DNA from: Flagellimonas marinaquae
Lineage (GTDB): Bacteria > Bacteroidota > Bacteroidia > Flavobacteriales > Flavobacteriaceae
Length of the DNA stretch: 64,000 nucleotides
Reading direction: 5' to 3'
Assembly (NCBI RefSeq): GCF_003992675.1
Contig: NZ_RZMZ01000014.1
Span: forward strand, 139,687 to 203,686
Positions within the stretch are counted from its first letter, which is position 1, and every line of letters starts with the position of its first letter. The notes under the pieces are model-generated. The model searched no databases, was not told the DNA's origin, and was given only the letters and a program-made list of their open reading frames with translations. Of the stretch, positions 62,030 through 64,000 are shown piece after piece. A program made the position numbers and the translations under genes.

Positions 62030-62766
62030 TCTTCGTTCAAGGTTGCCAGATATTCTTTGCTCTGGGTCACTAGAAAATCGATCAACTGAAATTCGTTCTC
62101 CTTTTTAAGGAGTGTTTGCGATGGTACCTTATCGTCGCAGTACAACAAAAAGGCGTTGATTTTATCCTGCGGAAGTCGAAGGTCTACCACAAAAAATTCA
62201 TCGTCGTACACTTGGCGGAGTACCTCGCTTACTTTTAAGGGCGTCCTTTCCTGTCCGCTGGCATCCTGTGATTTGAAAAGTGCCTTAAAAATGTTCACGA
62301 AATTGATACCGTCCCTCATCCCTCGGGTAATCCTCGAATTGGCGACATTCTCTACCTCTGTGCCACGGTCAATTTCATATTCAAATTGTTTAAAATCTTC
62401 GTTCTTGACCTCTAGAAAACGCTCCTGATTTTCGGGGGTAACGATGACCTCATCCAGTTCCTGCACCTTTTCGTCCACTTCGACCACCAAACGGTTATTG
62501 GCCAATATTTCCGGTGTCACATCCACCACTTTTAACTGATAGTTGATGGCGGTAAATACCAACTGGTCACCTTCCTTCACCTCAATCATGAACTCACCAT
62601 TGTCATTGGTAATGGTGGCACGGCCGCTGGTGGAATTGATAACGTTCTCATTGGGCACATTGGAACTCCGGTACAGCACCTTTCCCCTTAGCATAGTTCG
62701 GGAATCCTGTGCCAAGGACCAACCGCTTACCAGCAAAGAGAACAATATCAAAAATGTATTTTTCAT
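62026..62766 (-). CDS. Carboxypeptidase-regulatory-like domain protein (first of pair)
   Basis: From the ATG ending at 62766 the protein has 246 residues with a signal peptide (MKNTFLILFSLLVSGWSLAQ), and the same regulatory-like domain as its neighbour (MLRGKVLYRSSNVPNENVIN, GRATITNDNGEFMIEVKEGD, LVFTAINYQLKVVDV). An EVIVTPENQ box resembles the TonB-linker of receptors. The frame runs 35 codons further upstream, but the signal peptide and alignment fix this start. The two proteins are translationally coupled (4-bp overlap) and clearly paralogous. Function is unknown. Confidence 0.83.
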   Translation of the reverse strand: MKNTFLILFSLLVSGWSLAQDSRTMLRGKVLYRSSNVPNENVINSTSGRATITNDNGEFMIEVKEGDQLVFTAINYQLKVVDVTPEILANNRLVVEVDEKVQELDEVIVTPENQERFLEVKNEDFKQFEYEIDRGTEVENVANSRITRGMRDGINFVNIFKALFKSQDASGQERTPLKVSEVLRQVYDDEFFVVDLRLPQDKINAFLLYCDDKVPSQTLLKKENEFQLIDFLVTQSKEYLATLNEE

Positions 62767-62947
62767 GTATACGTGTTTACTACAAGTTAAAGAAAAACCT
62801 TGATACCCATATAAAAAATTTAGTGGTTCTAAACTTTTGTTAATTCTACGGTGGCAAATATAGTTAAGCACTTTCCATTCACCCGTGAATTGCGTGTTTT
62901 GACGGTATTTCTCATCAAAATTCGAACATAAGTTTAGTTTTGCTTTT

Positions 62948-62955
62948 TACGTTTG
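62948..62955 (+). promoter_or_regulatory. -7 element TACGTTTG for the surface protein gene
   Basis: This exact TAnnTTTG match lies 25 nt before the GTG start at 62981, in the 214-bp divergent region. No TTG box is present at usual spacing; otherwise I see nothing in that region. Confidence 0.5.
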
Positions 62956-62980
62956 GTAAAATCCTCAAAGAACTAACACT

Positions 62981-64000
62981 GTGAAAACTTCAATTGTCTA
63001 CTTGATCATTGGCCTATTGGTGATCAATTCGCTGAACGCGCAGGTAAAAATCGGTGACAATCCGCAAAACCTGGACCCTGCTTCCATTCTAGAACTTCAA
63101 AGCTCCAATCGTGTTTTGGTCATTACCCGGGTTACCGATGCCCAAATGAGCGGTATTTCACCGCTGCCCGGTGCTGTGGTCTACAATACGGACCAGGGGT
63201 GTTTGCACTATTACAACGGAACGGAATGGATCAATATTTGTGAAGAATTGGACAATTCATTTACGGTGAGCACCCGTGCAGATTCCTTGCAACAGGTAAA
63301 TCCCAATGCAAGGGACAACACCATTGCCATTTTGGAGTCCATCAACCCGGACGGGAGCACCAATTACAACTTTGAGGTCAACCGAATTACAGGAGCAAAC
63401 ATTGTGGACACCTCCATTAATGGTTCCACCAAACTGCAAAACGAATCCGTGACCAACAACAAATTGGCCGAAAAGTCTGTAGGACTACGAAATTTGGCCG
63501 ATGCCACCAGCACAGGGGACCTGTTGATGTACAATGGAACCGCATGGAACTTTGTCAACCGTACGGACCTGCTGAACACACAGCTGGACAGTATTGTGGG
63601 GAATGAGGTGGTTGGTCCTACCGATGCCACTCTTCTTTTAAATGGTACTGGAAGTCAAGCAGACCCACTAACTTTAGATGTGGCCGAAGGTGGAATCACC
63701 GCTTTTGAGATTGCGACCGATGCAGTGACCACGGATGAAATTTTAGATGGTACCCTACTGACAGAAGATATTTCGGATGATGCGGTGACCACCGCAAAAA
63801 TCCTTAATGGCGCAGTGACCAACGCCAAACTTTACAAAGCGAATATCCCTTTGAGTGGATTTGGGCCGGCTGCTGCGGATGTTGATTTAGGTAACAATAG
63901 GATTATTAATGTCAGCAATCCTACAGATGTCCAAGATGCCGCTACAAAGTTTTATGTGGACAACGAAATAACAAACAATGCCGCGGATGGGACCGAAACC
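62981..64000 (+). CDS. Large exported surface protein, tail-fibre-like (3' end outside window)
   Basis: The frame is open from a GTG at 62981 to the last base (340 codons). It starts with a signal peptide (MKTSIVYLIIGLLVINSLNAQ) and a flavobacterial surface-protein N-terminus (VKIGDNPQNLDPASILEL, VVYNTDQGCLHYYNGTEW). Around residues 240-290 there are short threonine/alanine repeats (TDAVTTDEILDGTLLTEDIS, DDAVTTAKILNGAV). Near 310 it reads VDLGNNRIINVSNPTDVQDA followed by ATKFYVD, the wording of phage tail-fibre trimer stalks. It is probably a long fibrous adhesin or gliding-related surface protein. The GTG start is the only one giving the complete signal peptide. Confidence 0.82.
   Translation, partial: MKTSIVYLIIGLLVINSLNAQVKIGDNPQNLDPASILELQSSNRVLVITRVTDAQMSGISPLPGAVVYNTDQGCLHYYNGTEWINICEELDNSFTVSTRADSLQQVNPNARDNTIAILESINPDGSTNYNFEVNRITGANIVDTSINGSTKLQNESVTNNKLAEKSVGLRNLADATSTGDLLMYNGTAWNFVNRTDLLNTQLDSIVGNEVVGPTDATLLLNGTGSQADPLTLDVAEGGITAFEIATDAVTTDEILDGTLLTEDISDDAVTTAKILNGAVTNAKLYKANIPLSGFGPAAADVDLGNNRIINVSNPTDVQDAATKFYVDNEITNNAADGTET

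Noticed and set aside
1..64000. CRISPR arrays, rRNA, tRNA, IS elements, prophage
   Set aside because: None seen: no spaced identical repeats of CRISPR size, no transposase or phage structural genes, and no cloverleaf candidate in the short intergenic gaps.

Overview
The window looks like a chromosomal segment of a marine Flavobacteriaceae bacterium, probably near Muricauda/Allomuricauda. This is inferred from protein style, the moderately low GC, the lack of strong Shine-Dalgarno sequences, and the many matches to the Bacteroidota -7 promoter element TAnnTTTG upstream of genes. Coding density is very high, no gene-free stretch exceeds 300 bases, and neighbouring genes often overlap by 4-35 bp. 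I see no rRNA, tRNA, CRISPR array, insertion sequence or prophage. The content is mostly housekeeping with a few accessory elements.

Layout: 1-500 holds the end of a GIY-YIG nuclease gene and two palindromic intergenic repeats in front of trpA. Bases 500-9740 carry trpA, an M20 peptidase, a UDG-like protein with ppc, yaaA-rluD-PASTA, and ddl. Bases 9774-16900 hold coaD, a PAS histidine kinase with its response regulator, an M14 peptidase lipoprotein, a NUDIX protein divergent from pyrE, an SRPBCC protein and birA. Bases 16934-21688 form a tight run rsfS-ftsH-LUD-cdsA-psd-ACBP (ribosome silencing, membrane proteolysis, phospholipid synthesis).

Bases 21685-26340 are a minus-strand operon encoding a GH109-like protein, a GHMP sugar kinase, a sugar-phosphate nucleotidyltransferase and a fatty-acid-hydroxylase-type membrane protein. 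It looks like a sugar release and salvage route and has a dyad directly against its first start codon. Bases 26391-33362 hold valS (with a heptanucleotide repeat inside the gene), a DUF1573 protein, a PDZ/aspartyl protease, an aminotransferase and murB. Bases 33564-39958 contain an ECF sigma/anti-sigma pair, a small CxxC membrane protein, a second ECF sigma, lipA, gap and a hybrid kinase.

Bases 39955-47458 hold lpxK, Nif3, a cysteine-less zinc-ribbon relative, kmo, and a light-repair cluster of DUF2256, cryptochrome DASH and an FeS-type photolyase. Bases 47599-58100 hold clpP, MscS, a third ECF sigma with a tiny abutting partner, lipoproteins, an S41 peptidase, MFS-kynU (with kmo this suggests kynurenine breakdown), an acetyltransferase, a methyltransferase, PAP2 and TatA. 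Bases 58171-64000 contain an M1 peptidase, a DUF6702 protein, a pair of carboxypeptidase-regulatory-domain proteins, a 77-bp heptanucleotide array and the start of a large surface protein that runs off the window.

Most calls rest on protein motifs read by eye. Nothing was searched against a database.
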